NCBI RefSeq assembly: GCF_050157905.1
Contig: NZ_JBKIWZ010000001.1
Coordinates: forward strand, 1,364,001-1,428,000
From: Pantoea sp050157905
GTDB lineage: Bacteria > Pseudomonadota > Gammaproteobacteria > Enterobacterales > Enterobacteriaceae
Length of the DNA stretch: 64,000 nt
Direction: 5' to 3'
The translations under genes and the position numbers were made by a program. This document shows, piece after piece, positions 56,924-64,000 of the stretch. Numbering within the stretch: position 1 is the stretch's first letter; every line of letters starts with the position of its first letter. The notes beneath the pieces are model-generated. The model did not search any database, was not told where the DNA came from, and was given only the letters and a program-made list of their open reading frames with translations.

Positions 56924-57206
56924 TGCGATATATCAGGTCCGGCGGCCGCAGGGAAAATGGCAGATTATCCGCTGCCATCCTGCTGCTACGCCGGCATCCC
57001 GGGCCTTCAGCTGGCGGGGGTTATGGCGCGGTCTGCAACAGTGCTTCCGCTTAATGGTCGGGGTTCAGGATTATCAAAAATACCTGCAGTATATGCGTCA
57101 GCAGCATCCTGATCAGTTACCGATGAACGAACGCGATTTCCACCGTTATTGCCTGGATGCGCGTTTCCCCAGCCAAGCCGGTAAACTGGGAAAATGCCCC
57201 TGCTGA
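56916..57206 (+). CDS. ybdD: YbdD/YjiX family small protein
   Basis: This 96-residue protein has the DUF466 core (VGVQDYQKYLQYMRQQHPDQ) and a C-terminal Cys-x-Cys (CPC). It has about 30 extra N-terminal residues compared with E. coli YbdD. The start is well supported by AAGGCGG upstream and an 8-base overlap with cstA. The pair cstA-ybdD is conserved; YbdD-type proteins may support transporter function. Confidence 0.85.
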   Translation: MSDAIYQVRRPQGKWQIIRCHPAATPASRAFSWRGLWRGLQQCFRLMVGVQDYQKYLQYMRQQHPDQLPMNERDFHRYCLDARFPSQAGKLGKCPC

Positions 57207-57217
57207 ACGCGCTTAAC

Positions 57218-57243
57218 AGCCCCGCATCGGCGGGGCTTTTTTG
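57218..57243 (+). terminator. Terminator of cstA-ybdD
   Basis: The stem AGCCCCG/CGGGGCT (57218-57224 and 57231-57237) has a 6-base loop and is followed by six T residues. Confidence 0.88.
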
Positions 57244-57365
57244 TGCCATTCTTATCTGGACAGGAAAATATATTTCATTTGCATCTTGTGCTGGCGCGAG
57301 ATGATGAATACTGTTGCTAAAATAATGAGATAACGTATGCAGAGCACTTCCCGGAGGAAGTTTCC

Positions 57366-59351
57366 ATGACCGATGAACAAGGGCAAACGTTGTTGTACAC
57401 CCTGTTTGGTACAACCAGCCCTCATTGGCGTCTGACCGCGGACAGCGATGCGTTGCATTTTGCCGAAGATGAGTCATCACAAACCAATATTGCCCTGCCG
57501 CTGACACCTGGCCAGGCGGCTATGATCCGTGCCATGCCGGTCATTACTTCAAGCATCAATCTGACCATGACGCTGCAGGGCATTGATGTGCCTATGCATT
57601 TTGTGGGACGTAAAGTTAATCAGTCCTCCTGGGCAGGTACCGCCTCCGCCTGGGGCGACACGTCTGCAGTGGCCCGCGACTTAACCCTGGGACTCTCTTT
57701 CGCTGAACAGGTGGTTTCTGAAGCCAACTCGGTGATTGTCATTCTGGACCAGCGCGGCAATATCCAGCGATTCAACCGTCTGAGTGAGGAATACACCGGC
57801 CTGAATGAGCATGAGGTGATTGGCCGAAACGTTTTTCAGCTCTTTATGACGAAACAGGAAGCCTCTCAGTCGCGGCGCAACATTGCGGGTTTCTTTCGCG
57901 ACGGCAATTCCTATGAAGTTGAGCGTTGGGTCAAAACCAAAAAGGGACAGCGACTGTTTCTGTTTCGTAATAAGTTTGTTCACAGCGGCAGTGGCAAAAA
58001 TGAAATCTTCCTCATCTGTTCAGGTACAGACATCACCGAAGAGCGACGTGCTCAGGAGCGGTTACGGGTGCTGGCCAACACCGATACGGTGACCGGCCTG
58101 CCGAATCGCAACGCCATTCATCAGCAGATTAGTCTGGCGCTGGAGCGGTCAGAGAGCGATGAAACTGGTGTGGTCTATCTTGACCTCGACAATTTTAAAA
58201 AAGTGAATGACGCCTACGGTCACATGTTCGGCGATCAGCTACTGCAGGCCGTTTCCCTGGCTATTCTGAGCTGTCTGGGCAAAGATCAGACGCTGGGACG
58301 ATTGGGTGGCGATGAGTTTGTAGTGCTGGCGGAACACACCAGCCAGGCGGCGCTGGAGGCAATGTCATCCCGCATCCTTGAACGCCTGCGCCAGCCTTTC
58401 CGTATCGGCCTCATCGAAGTCTACAGCGGTTGCTCCATTGGCATTGCCTACGCGCCGCTGCATGGTGAAGATCGGGAAAGCCTGATTCGCAATGCGGATA
58501 CCGCCATGTATCACGCGAAGGAGAACGGTCGCGGCAAATTCTGCGTGTTTGCGGCGGAGATGAATCAGCGGGTTTTTGAGTACCTGTGGCTGGATACCAA
58601 CCTGCGCAAGGCGCTGGAACTCGATCACCTGCTGGTACATTATCAGCCGAAAGTAGACAGCGATGGAGAGGTCCGCAGCGCCGAAGCGCTGGTGCGCTGG
58701 AACTCACCTGAGCGTGGCATGGTGTCGCCGGCTGATTTCATCCCCTATGCTGAAGAGTCAGGGCTGATTGTGCCACTGGGACGCTGGGTCATGCTTAATG
58801 TACTGAAGCAGATTATCGTCTGGCGTCAGCAGGGTATTTCTCTGCGTGTCGCCGTCAACGTTTCGGCTCGCCAGCTGATCGACCAGAGCATTTATACCGA
58901 CCTGAAACAGGCGCTGCAGGAGGCCAGCCTGACGGAATGCCCTATCGATATCGAGCTGACCGAGAGCTGCCTGATTGAAAATGAGACTGAAGCACTGAAG
59001 CTGATGAAGCAGTTTCAGGAGCTGGGCGCTCAGGTTCATCTGGATGACTTCGGCACCGGCTACTCTTCGCTTTCTCAGCTGGCACGTGTGCCGATCAATG
59101 CCATTAAGCTCGACCAGAGCTTCATTCGCGATATCAATAAGCAACCGGTTTCACAATCACTCGTTCGTGCCATCGTCGCCGTGGCCAAGGCGCTCGATTT
59201 GCAGGTTATTGCGGAGGGAATCGAAACACCGGATGAAGAAGCCTTTGTCCTTAAAAGTGGGGTGGACGGGCGACAGGGTTACTATTACGCAAAACCAATG
59301 CCCGCGGAGCAATTTGGGCATTGGCTGGCTAAGCATCCTGCCCGCGTTTAA
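57366..59351 (+). CDS. rpfR: RpfR/PdeR, PAS-GGDEF-EAL c-di-GMP enzyme
   Basis: This 661-residue protein equals E. coli PdeR (YciR/Gmr) in length. It has an N-terminal region of about 110 residues (the RpfF-interaction domain in RpfR), a PAS domain at about 115-225, GGDEF at 314-318 within RLGGDEFVVLA, and EAL at 440-442. RpfR binds the fatty-acid signal BDSF through PAS and lowers c-di-GMP. The adjacent rpfF makes RpfR the better name. GGAGG precedes the ATG. Confidence 0.93.
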   Translation: MTDEQGQTLLYTLFGTTSPHWRLTADSDALHFAEDESSQTNIALPLTPGQAAMIRAMPVITSSINLTMTLQGIDVPMHFVGRKVNQSSWAGTASAWGDTSAVARDLTLGLSFAEQVVSEANSVIVILDQRGNIQRFNRLSEEYTGLNEHEVIGRNVFQLFMTKQEASQSRRNIAGFFRDGNSYEVERWVKTKKGQRLFLFRNKFVHSGSGKNEIFLICSGTDITEERRAQERLRVLANTDTVTGLPNRNAIHQQISLALERSESDETGVVYLDLDNFKKVNDAYGHMFGDQLLQAVSLAILSCLGKDQTLGRLGGDEFVVLAEHTSQAALEAMSSRILERLRQPFRIGLIEVYSGCSIGIAYAPLHGEDRESLIRNADTAMYHAKENGRGKFCVFAAEMNQRVFEYLWLDTNLRKALELDHLLVHYQPKVDSDGEVRSAEALVRWNSPERGMVSPADFIPYAEESGLIVPLGRWVMLNVLKQIIVWRQQGISLRVAVNVSARQLIDQSIYTDLKQALQEASLTECPIDIELTESCLIENETEALKLMKQFQELGAQVHLDDFGTGYSSLSQLARVPINAIKLDQSFIRDINKQPVSQSLVRAIVAVAKALDLQVIAEGIETPDEEAFVLKSGVDGRQGYYYAKPMPAEQFGHWLAKHPARV

Positions 59352-59363
59352 CGCGACTCCGGA

Positions 59364-60230
59364 TTAACCCGCTTTACGCAGTGATGCGCTGTGGCGGTTC
59401 TGCAGCTGGACCAGGCGTTCCATGTAGGCAATATCTTTGGGTTCGAGGGTAAACGCGTAATCGACCCAGTCTTCCGTGATATCCATCAGCTCAGCGCGCG
59501 ACAGTTGCAGTACGCGCTGACGTGCTTTCAGCATCGCCCGGACGCCGTTGAGTTTAGGCCGTAAAGTATCGATAAAAGTGCGTGTGGCACGATAGCTGTC
59601 ACCCGGCTGGAAGACTTTGTCCACCAGGCCGCGCGTTTCATACCACTCTGCACTGTGCGACTCCCCTTCACAGATCAATTCCTCTGCCAGCTTCATGCCG
59701 GAACGACGCGCCACCAGAGAGTAACCGCCCATGCCCGGGAAGAGGTTGAATGCAATTTCCGGGAAGCCCATACGCGCGTTGTTCTGCGCCAGAATAAAGT
59801 GGTGCGCCAGCGCCGCCTCAAATCCACCGCCTAACGCACTGCCTTCGATCATGGCCAGCGTTACCGCGCCAGTATCGAAGCCCCGGGCTGCCGAATGAAT
59901 GCAGTCCACACAGGCACGTGCATAAGCCCGCAGTGCTTCACGCCGGTTGTTGCGAATGCACTCCACGAAGAAGCGCAGATCGCCACCCGCATTGAACATC
60001 TGCGGCACCAGCGATCCGGTGACCCAGAAGTCGATTGGCAGACCGGAACGCTGTGCGGCGTAGCTCAGGTTCATGATCTCCTCAATCAGCTCATGGTTGA
60101 AGCTCGGGCGAGGCTGCGCACGTAACATCATCCACATGGTACGCCGCCCCTCTTCGTAATAGGCGACTAACTGCGTGGTGTTGCCAGCTTCAGTAAATAA
60201 TCTGCAGGTTGGTTGGTTAATAACTGTCAT
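59364..60230 (-). CDS. rpfF: RpfF, diffusible signal factor (BDSF) synthase
   Basis: This 288-residue crotonase-fold protein has catalytic Glu138 in SALGGGFEAAL and Glu158 in MGFPEIAF. The 20-residue spacing matches Xanthomonas RpfF Glu141/Glu161. RpfF dehydrates and cleaves 3-hydroxyacyl-ACP to cis-2-unsaturated fatty-acid signals. It is convergent with rpfR, twelve bases apart, an arrangement found in several Enterobacterales and Burkholderia. The product is likely cis-2-dodecenoic acid or similar; this is inferred. Confidence 0.93.
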   Translation of the reverse strand: MTVINQPTCRLFTEAGNTTQLVAYYEEGRRTMWMMLRAQPRPSFNHELIEEIMNLSYAAQRSGLPIDFWVTGSLVPQMFNAGGDLRFFVECIRNNRREALRAYARACVDCIHSAARGFDTGAVTLAMIEGSALGGGFEAALAHHFILAQNNARMGFPEIAFNLFPGMGGYSLVARRSGMKLAEELICEGESHSAEWYETRGLVDKVFQPGDSYRATRTFIDTLRPKLNGVRAMLKARQRVLQLSRAELMDITEDWVDYAFTLEPKDIAYMERLVQLQNRHSASLRKAG

Positions 60231-60837
60231 TGTCTCATCCTCTGTTTATATTTGATGCGTTAAATACGCGACATCAGCGTAATGCAGAGTGAGGACAGAC
60301 CAAATGAGAGATTGATTTACAACACAAAATCCAGAGTGATCCCTGACTCTCATTTTCCGGATTGATTAGACAGATTACTGGGTGGAAATTTACGTCCGGA
60401 GGACAACATGCAGACGCATAACACGTTTTAATTTTTCCCCGACAGCGTTCTGATCGGCAAAATCGGGTTCCCATCGCGGTTCCTGTCCCGCGTTCCAGGA
60501 CAGATGAGATACAGGTGCAGTCAGCGGCTCAAGTTTCTCTAATACAACGCCGGTCGTAGTGAGAAGAAATGGCTGGCGAAACAGGAGTGGCCCGAATAAG
60601 CCACACAGATGCCCTTCCAGGATGACCGTGGTTGTAAATGGCACGAAAATCAGCAATATCCGTCTGCTTAGTGAACGCAGGCTGTCCTTTTATCAGCACT
60701 CAGTGGGCGTAAGGGACAGGTTCCTGATGCTGCTGCCCGGTGAAATGGACAGGGGAACGGGATGAGATTCAACGGCGATAACCCTGAATCGGACTACGGG
60801 GCGTTATTAAAAACGGGACGCCGTGGCGTCCCGCTGA
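60231..60837. other. Intergenic region between rpfF and araD
   Basis: These 607 bases lie between two minus-strand genes. They hold the rpfF promoter side, the araD terminator and an uncertain minus-strand ORF (60390-60656, from a TTG; MLIFVPFTTTVILEGHLCG then LEKLEPLTAPVSHLSWNAGQ). It has no family I recognise and no clear ribosome site; it could be a gene remnant. Confidence 0.35.
60808..60834 (-). terminator. Terminator of araD
   Basis: On the minus strand CGGGACGCC/GGCGTCCCG (arms 60814-60822, 60825-60833) has an AC loop and is followed by TTTTTAATAAC. Confidence 0.9.
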
Positions 60838-61536
60838 CTACTTCTGTCCATACCAGGCGTTCTCACCATGTTTTCGCAGGTAGTGCAGATCAAGCAGGGT
60901 TTGCTGAATCGGCGGCAGATTCGCGGTCAGCTGCTGACTGAACAGCCCCATATAGGCGACCTCCTCCAGCACCACAGCACTATGTACCGCAGCGTGAGCG
61001 TCTTTTCCCCAGGCAAAGGGACCATGTGAATTGACCAGCACCGCCGGAATCGCCGAGGGGGATAGTCCACGCTGCGCGAACGTTTCGATAATCACTTCAC
61101 CAGTGTTCCATTCGTACTCCTGCTCTATTTCCTCACTGCGCATTGATCGGGTGCAGGGGATCTCACCATAGAAGTCATCGGCATGCGTGGTGCCCCAGGC
61201 CGGAATCGGTCGTCCCGCCTGCGCCCAGATGGTGGCGTGTCGCGAATGAGTATGCACAATGCCGCCTACTTCCGGCCAGGCCAGATAGAGGGCGCGGTGC
61301 GTCGCGGTGTCCGATGAAGGGCGTTTCTCCCCCTCCACAACATCACCCGTCGCCAAATCGACCACCACCATGTCATCACGCTTCATCACTTCATAGCGCA
61401 CGCCGGAAGGTTTAATCACCAGCAGCCCCTGTTCGCGATCAATGGCGCTGACGTTGCCCCAGGTGAACGTCACCAGGTTATATTTGGGTAGGTCCAGATT
61501 CGCTTCCAGAACCTGTTGTTTGAGGTGCTCCAGCAT
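60838..61536 (-). CDS. araD: L-ribulose-5-phosphate 4-epimerase AraD-like
   Basis: This 232-residue class II aldolase-fold enzyme has zinc ligands in HTHSRHATIWAQ and the later His in EEVAYMG-flanking helix. The C-terminus ends YLRKHGENAWYGQ, as in E. coli AraD. It interconverts L-ribulose 5-phosphate and D-xylulose 5-phosphate. No araB or araA is nearby, so it is an orphan and may serve another pentose or ascorbate pathway (UlaF and SgbE are relatives). Confidence 0.9.
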   Translation of the reverse strand: MLEHLKQQVLEANLDLPKYNLVTFTWGNVSAIDREQGLLVIKPSGVRYEVMKRDDMVVVDLATGDVVEGEKRPSSDTATHRALYLAWPEVGGIVHTHSRHATIWAQAGRPIPAWGTTHADDFYGEIPCTRSMRSEEIEQEYEWNTGEVIIETFAQRGLSPSAIPAVLVNSHGPFAWGKDAHAAVHSAVVLEEVAYMGLFSQQLTANLPPIQQTLLDLHYLRKHGENAWYGQK

Positions 61537-61882
61537 GCCTTTTCTCCTGCTGACAATCGTTACTGAATTTTGCGGAGTCAGCGCTGAAAAGGTTATGGAG
61601 CAAATGGCTATAAAAGCAGAGAGAATGGCTGTGAATGCAAAATGCGCCGTGCTTTCAGACTTTTCTATCTTCGGAATTTCCGTAGAATGCTTAGAATCCT
61701 CTCAGACAATGCGTGGACCTGTCGGGCCACGGTTGTGACTCACCCGCTACAAACGGTTTGTCCATGGTTATGCCATTTCGATGCCATCACGGATGCGGCA
61801 ATGATGGGTTACAAGCGGGCTGAGTAAATATCGGAGCTATACTATGAGTGTTGCCTCTGTGAGCACATCAAAGGAGAAGTGT
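61537..61882 (+). promoter_or_regulatory. osmB upstream region with sigma-S and RcsB-like elements
   Basis: CTATACT at 61837-61843 matches the sigma-S extended -10 and lies about 40 bases before osmB. TTAGAATCCTCTCA at 61691-61704 resembles an RcsB box, since about ten of 14 bases fit. E. coli osmB is regulated by both. No gene is seen here; the araD promoter must share the left part. Confidence 0.55.
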
Positions 61883-62098
61883 ATGACAACAACAATGAAG
61901 CGAATCACTGCCGTTGTACTGGCGACCACGTTAGCTGTTGCCCTGAGCGGCTGTTCTAACTGGTCCAAGCGTGACCGTAATACCGCGATTGGCGCGGGCG
62001 CGGGCGCGATTGGGGGTTCAGTCCTGACCAATGGTAGCGCACTGGGCACCGTCGGTGGCGCCGCTGTAGGTGGCATTATCGGTCATCAGGTCCACTAA
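61883..62098 (+). CDS. osmB: Osmotically inducible lipoprotein OsmB
   Basis: This 71-residue lipoprotein has lipobox ALSGC (Cys24). A glycine-zipper region follows, from AIGAGAGAIGG to VGGAAVGGIIGHQV. GGAGAAG precedes the ATG at 61883; 13 upstream codons are open but not needed. E. coli OsmB is induced by high osmolarity and stationary phase. It is convergent with yciH. Confidence 0.95.
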   Translation: MTTTMKRITAVVLATTLAVALSGCSNWSKRDRNTAIGAGAGAIGGSVLTNGSALGTVGGAAVGGIIGHQVH

Positions 62099-62143
62099 GG
62101 ACCTTATTAAAACAATAATCGGCTACGCTAGCATCTGCATCAC

Positions 62144-62176
62144 AATCGGGCTACTTCGGTAGCCCGATTTCTTTTT
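62144..62176. terminator. Terminator of osmB, UUCG-loop
   Basis: An 11-bp perfect stem AATCGGGCTAC/GTAGCCCGATT (62144-62154, 62159-62169) has a stable TTCG loop and is followed by TTCTTTTT. The right end touches the yciH stop codon. Confidence 0.9.
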
Positions 62177-62499
62177 CAGCCGCCCGCCAGTTTCACCTTC
62201 ATGCCTTTGGCTTCCAGCAGGCTTTTGAGCAGGTCGCGTTTGTCGCCCTGAATCTCAATGACGCCCTCTTTCACCGATCCGCCGCAGCCACACTTTTTCT
62301 TGAGTTCAGCGGCCAGCAACGTCAGTGCAGCATCGTCCAGGTCGACACCCGTGATCAGGCAAACGCCTTTGCCCTTGCGTCCGCTGGTCTGACGCTGGAT
62401 ACGGACAATACCATCCCCCTTTGGCCGCGCTGTTTTAGTCTCAGGCTGGGTGATACGGCCGCTGTCGGTGGAGTAAACCAGTGGATTGTCGTTCGCCAT
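62176..62499 (-). CDS. yciH: YciH, SUI1/eIF1-like translation factor
   Basis: This 107-residue protein has the SUI1 fold with KKKCGCGGSVKEG near the C-terminus, the eIF1 signature. E. coli YciH influences start-site fidelity and stress translation. Its ATG shares one base with the expected pyrF stop (TAATG), so the genes are normally coupled. Because of the pyrF frameshift the reading frame now runs from pyrF into yciH. Confidence 0.93.
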   Translation of the reverse strand: MANDNPLVYSTDSGRITQPETKTARPKGDGIVRIQRQTSGRKGKGVCLITGVDLDDAALTLLAAELKKKCGCGGSVKEGVIEIQGDKRDLLKSLLEAKGMKVKLAGG

Positions 62500-63219
62500 T
62501 ACGCGGTCTCCAGACTGTGAAGAATTGCCTGCAGGGCGGCGGCAGGATCGGCAGACTGGGTGATCGGACGGCCCGATCACCATATAATCTACGCCCGCCT
62601 GCTTCGCCTGCTGCGGTGTCATGATGCGACGCTGATCGCCGGCATCGCTGCCTATCGGCCGGATACCCGGGGTGACCAGAGCAAAGTCCTGGCCCATCAC
62701 CTGCCTGAAGCGGACCGCCTCATGCGCTGAACAGACCACGCCATCGAGCCCGCACGACTGCGTCAGCTTCGCCAGTCGCTCTGCCTGCTCGGCCGGTGAG
62801 AGCGTGATGCCCAGTCCTTTGAGATCCTCTGCATCCATACTGGTCAGTACGGTGACGGCAATCAGCAGCGGTGCATCTTTGCCAAAGGGCTCAAGCGCCT
62901 CACGCGCCGCACTCATCATGCGCGCGCCACCGCTGGCGTGGACGTTGACCATCCAGACGCCAAGATCGGCCGCGGCTGCAACAGCTCTGGCAGTGGTGTT
63001 GGGAATATCATGGAATTTGAGATCGAGGAACAGTTCAAAACCGCGCTGCTGCAGAGTCCTGACCAGCGACGGACCAAACAGCGTAAACATCTCTTTGCCC
63101 ACTTTAAGGCGGCAACTGCGGGGATCGATCTGATCGACAAAACGCAACGCGCTGTCGAGATCATGATAATCCAGCGCGACCAGAATCGGCGAAGCGGTCA
63201 CGTGATGGGGTGAAGGCAT
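62499..63219 (-). pseudogene. pyrF: Orotidine 5'-phosphate decarboxylase PyrF, frameshifted near the C-terminus
   Basis: The first 215 or so residues are a normal PyrF, with the catalytic segment LDLKFHDIPNT and the PGIRP phosphate loop. After DYMVIG the frame changes: an extra C (in GG at 62570-62571 on the plus strand) turns GRPITQS into PSDHPVC. Removing one base restores GRPITQSADPAAALQAI and a stop that overlaps yciH. The lost Arg belongs to the conserved substrate-phosphate site. UMP synthesis would probably fail if the frameshift is real. Confidence 0.88.
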
Positions 63220-63414
63220 GGCATTTCCTCTTCAGCAGGCACCCGCAGGCGCAATAGACAAACGGCAAGCATTCTACCTGCGGTGTCTGACCATCACAAT
63301 CGCCATTGGCCCGCTGCCCGGCAAAACATGCACTGCGGCCGGGGTGTGTAAACTATTTCTCTTCATTAGTATGTTGTAACTATATTGCGATGAAAAACAG
63401 TCTCAGCTGTCAGC

Positions 63415-64000
63415 TTACTGACCGTCGAGACCACGGATAGGTTTGACCGAAGACCAGGTACGGCAGGAGGGACAATGCCAGTAAAGCGCATGGGCGGTAA
63501 AGCCACATTTCTGGCAGCGATAGCGGGGTTTGGTGCGAATCTGTTCGCCCACCATGTCGCGTAACACCATCAGACTCTCTTTTGCCCGGCCATCTTCCGC
63601 GTCATGCAGGTTAAGATCCATCAGACGATGGAAGACCCGCATTGTCGGATGCCGCTCAAGCTGACGGCTGATGTAATTCTGTGCAGCTTCAGAGCCCTGC
63701 TGCTGCTCCACGATGTCAGAGAGATAAAGCTCGGCAGCCGCTCCCGTATTCTCTTCCACGCAGCGCTGAAGAAAATCGGCCCAGGCATCAGGCTGATTCA
63801 GCCGCTGAAAGCAGGTTTCGAGCATCGCCAGCGTCTCACTGACCAGCTCTTTATCCTGATCCAGTACACGCTGCAGATGCCCTACTGCTCTGGCGTAATC
63901 CTCTTTTTCCATCAGAATACGGCCCATCATAATTGAGATACGGGCACTGTTGCGATCGGCCGACTCCCCTTTCTTCAGCAGGCTCATTGCCCGATCAAGA
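63415..64000 (-). CDS. lapB: LapB (YciM), C-terminal part; start outside window
   Basis: The frame is open to the window's end, so the N-terminal membrane helix and first TPRs are not seen. Visible are TPR helices (MLETCFQRLNQPDAW and others) and the C-terminal rubredoxin-like metal domain with CQKC and CPSC. LapB regulates LpxC turnover by FtsH and so lipopolysaccharide amount. It lies upstream of pyrF, as in E. coli. Confidence 0.94.
   Translation of the reverse strand, partial: LDRAMSLLKKGESADRNSARISIMMGRILMEKEDYARAVGHLQRVLDQDKELVSETLAMLETCFQRLNQPDAWADFLQRCVEENTGAAAELYLSDIVEQQQGSEAAQNYISRQLERHPTMRVFHRLMDLNLHDAEDGRAKESLMVLRDMVGEQIRTKPRYRCQKCGFTAHALYWHCPSCRTWSSVKPIRGLDGQ

Noticed and set aside
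59364..60230. Plain enoyl-CoA hydratase of beta-oxidation
   Set aside because: The RpfF-type glutamates, length and pairing with the PAS-GGDEF-EAL gene fit a DSF synthase better.
60390..60656. Minus-strand ORF of 88 codons between rpfF and araD
   Set aside because: It needs a TTG start, has no ribosome site and shows no family; it is noted only in the intergenic entry.
1..64000. CRISPR arrays, tRNA or rRNA genes
   Set aside because: Reading both strands I saw no regularly spaced repeats, tRNA-like T-loop sequences or rRNA segments.

Overview
The window is a chromosomal segment of an enterobacterium, most likely an Erwiniaceae member such as Pantoea or Erwinia. The backbone follows the Escherichia coli order from hrpA to lapB (hrpA, azoR, ydbLynbEydbH, ldhA, ttcA, zntB, mppA, mpaA, ycjG, tpx, tyrR, ycjFX, pspABCD/pspF, sapABCDF, fabI, yciW, rnb, pdeR/rpfR, osmB, yciH, pyrF, lapB). 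Proteins are close to their E. coli counterparts. A convergent rpfF next to the PAS-GGDEF-EAL gene is typical of Pantoea, Cronobacter and relatives. I see no tRNA, rRNA, insertion sequence, prophage or CRISPR array. Assignments rest on reading the sequence and remembered family features; no database search was run.

Layout. 1-10290: trypsin-like protease fragment, RNA helicase, azoreductase, the YdbH/YnbE/YdbL envelope lipid system, D-lactate dehydrogenase and a small lipoprotein. 10475-12448: MgtC-like protein and three small unknown ORFs. 12643-21102: tRNA thiolation, the anaerobic sRNA FnrS, zinc transport, murein peptide recycling (mppA, mpaA, ycjG), thiol peroxidase and TyrR. 21386-34616: an inserted GT-C-like membrane protein, the phage-shock regulon with its sigma-54 promoter, a RyhB-type sRNA with a Fur box, the sap operon and fabI. 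34832-35944: yciW.

35951-52606 is an accessory block of about 16.7 kb between yciW and rnb, which are neighbours in E. coli. It holds two LysR regulators; a seven-gene operon with an FAD monooxygenase-like protein, two carboxymuconolactone-decarboxylase (CMD/AhpD) proteins and a polar amino-acid ABC importer; a Zn-ribbon protein; a CigR-like protein; a frameshifted DUF1275 gene; a chemoreceptor; an orphan PTS EIICB; and a YdeP-like molybdoenzyme. The native yciW looks like a fused, cysteine-less version of the two CMD proteins in the operon, so related chemistry sits on both sides of the block's left boundary.

52718-64000: rnb, a CstA-type transporter with its YbdD partner, the RpfR/RpfF diffusible-signal pair, an orphan araD, osmB, yciH and pyrF, and the C-terminal part of lapB. 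Two single-base frameshifts stand out: one fuses pyrF in frame to yciH and removes the conserved GRP phosphate-binding motif, the other splits the DUF1275 gene. Either may be a true mutation or an assembly error.
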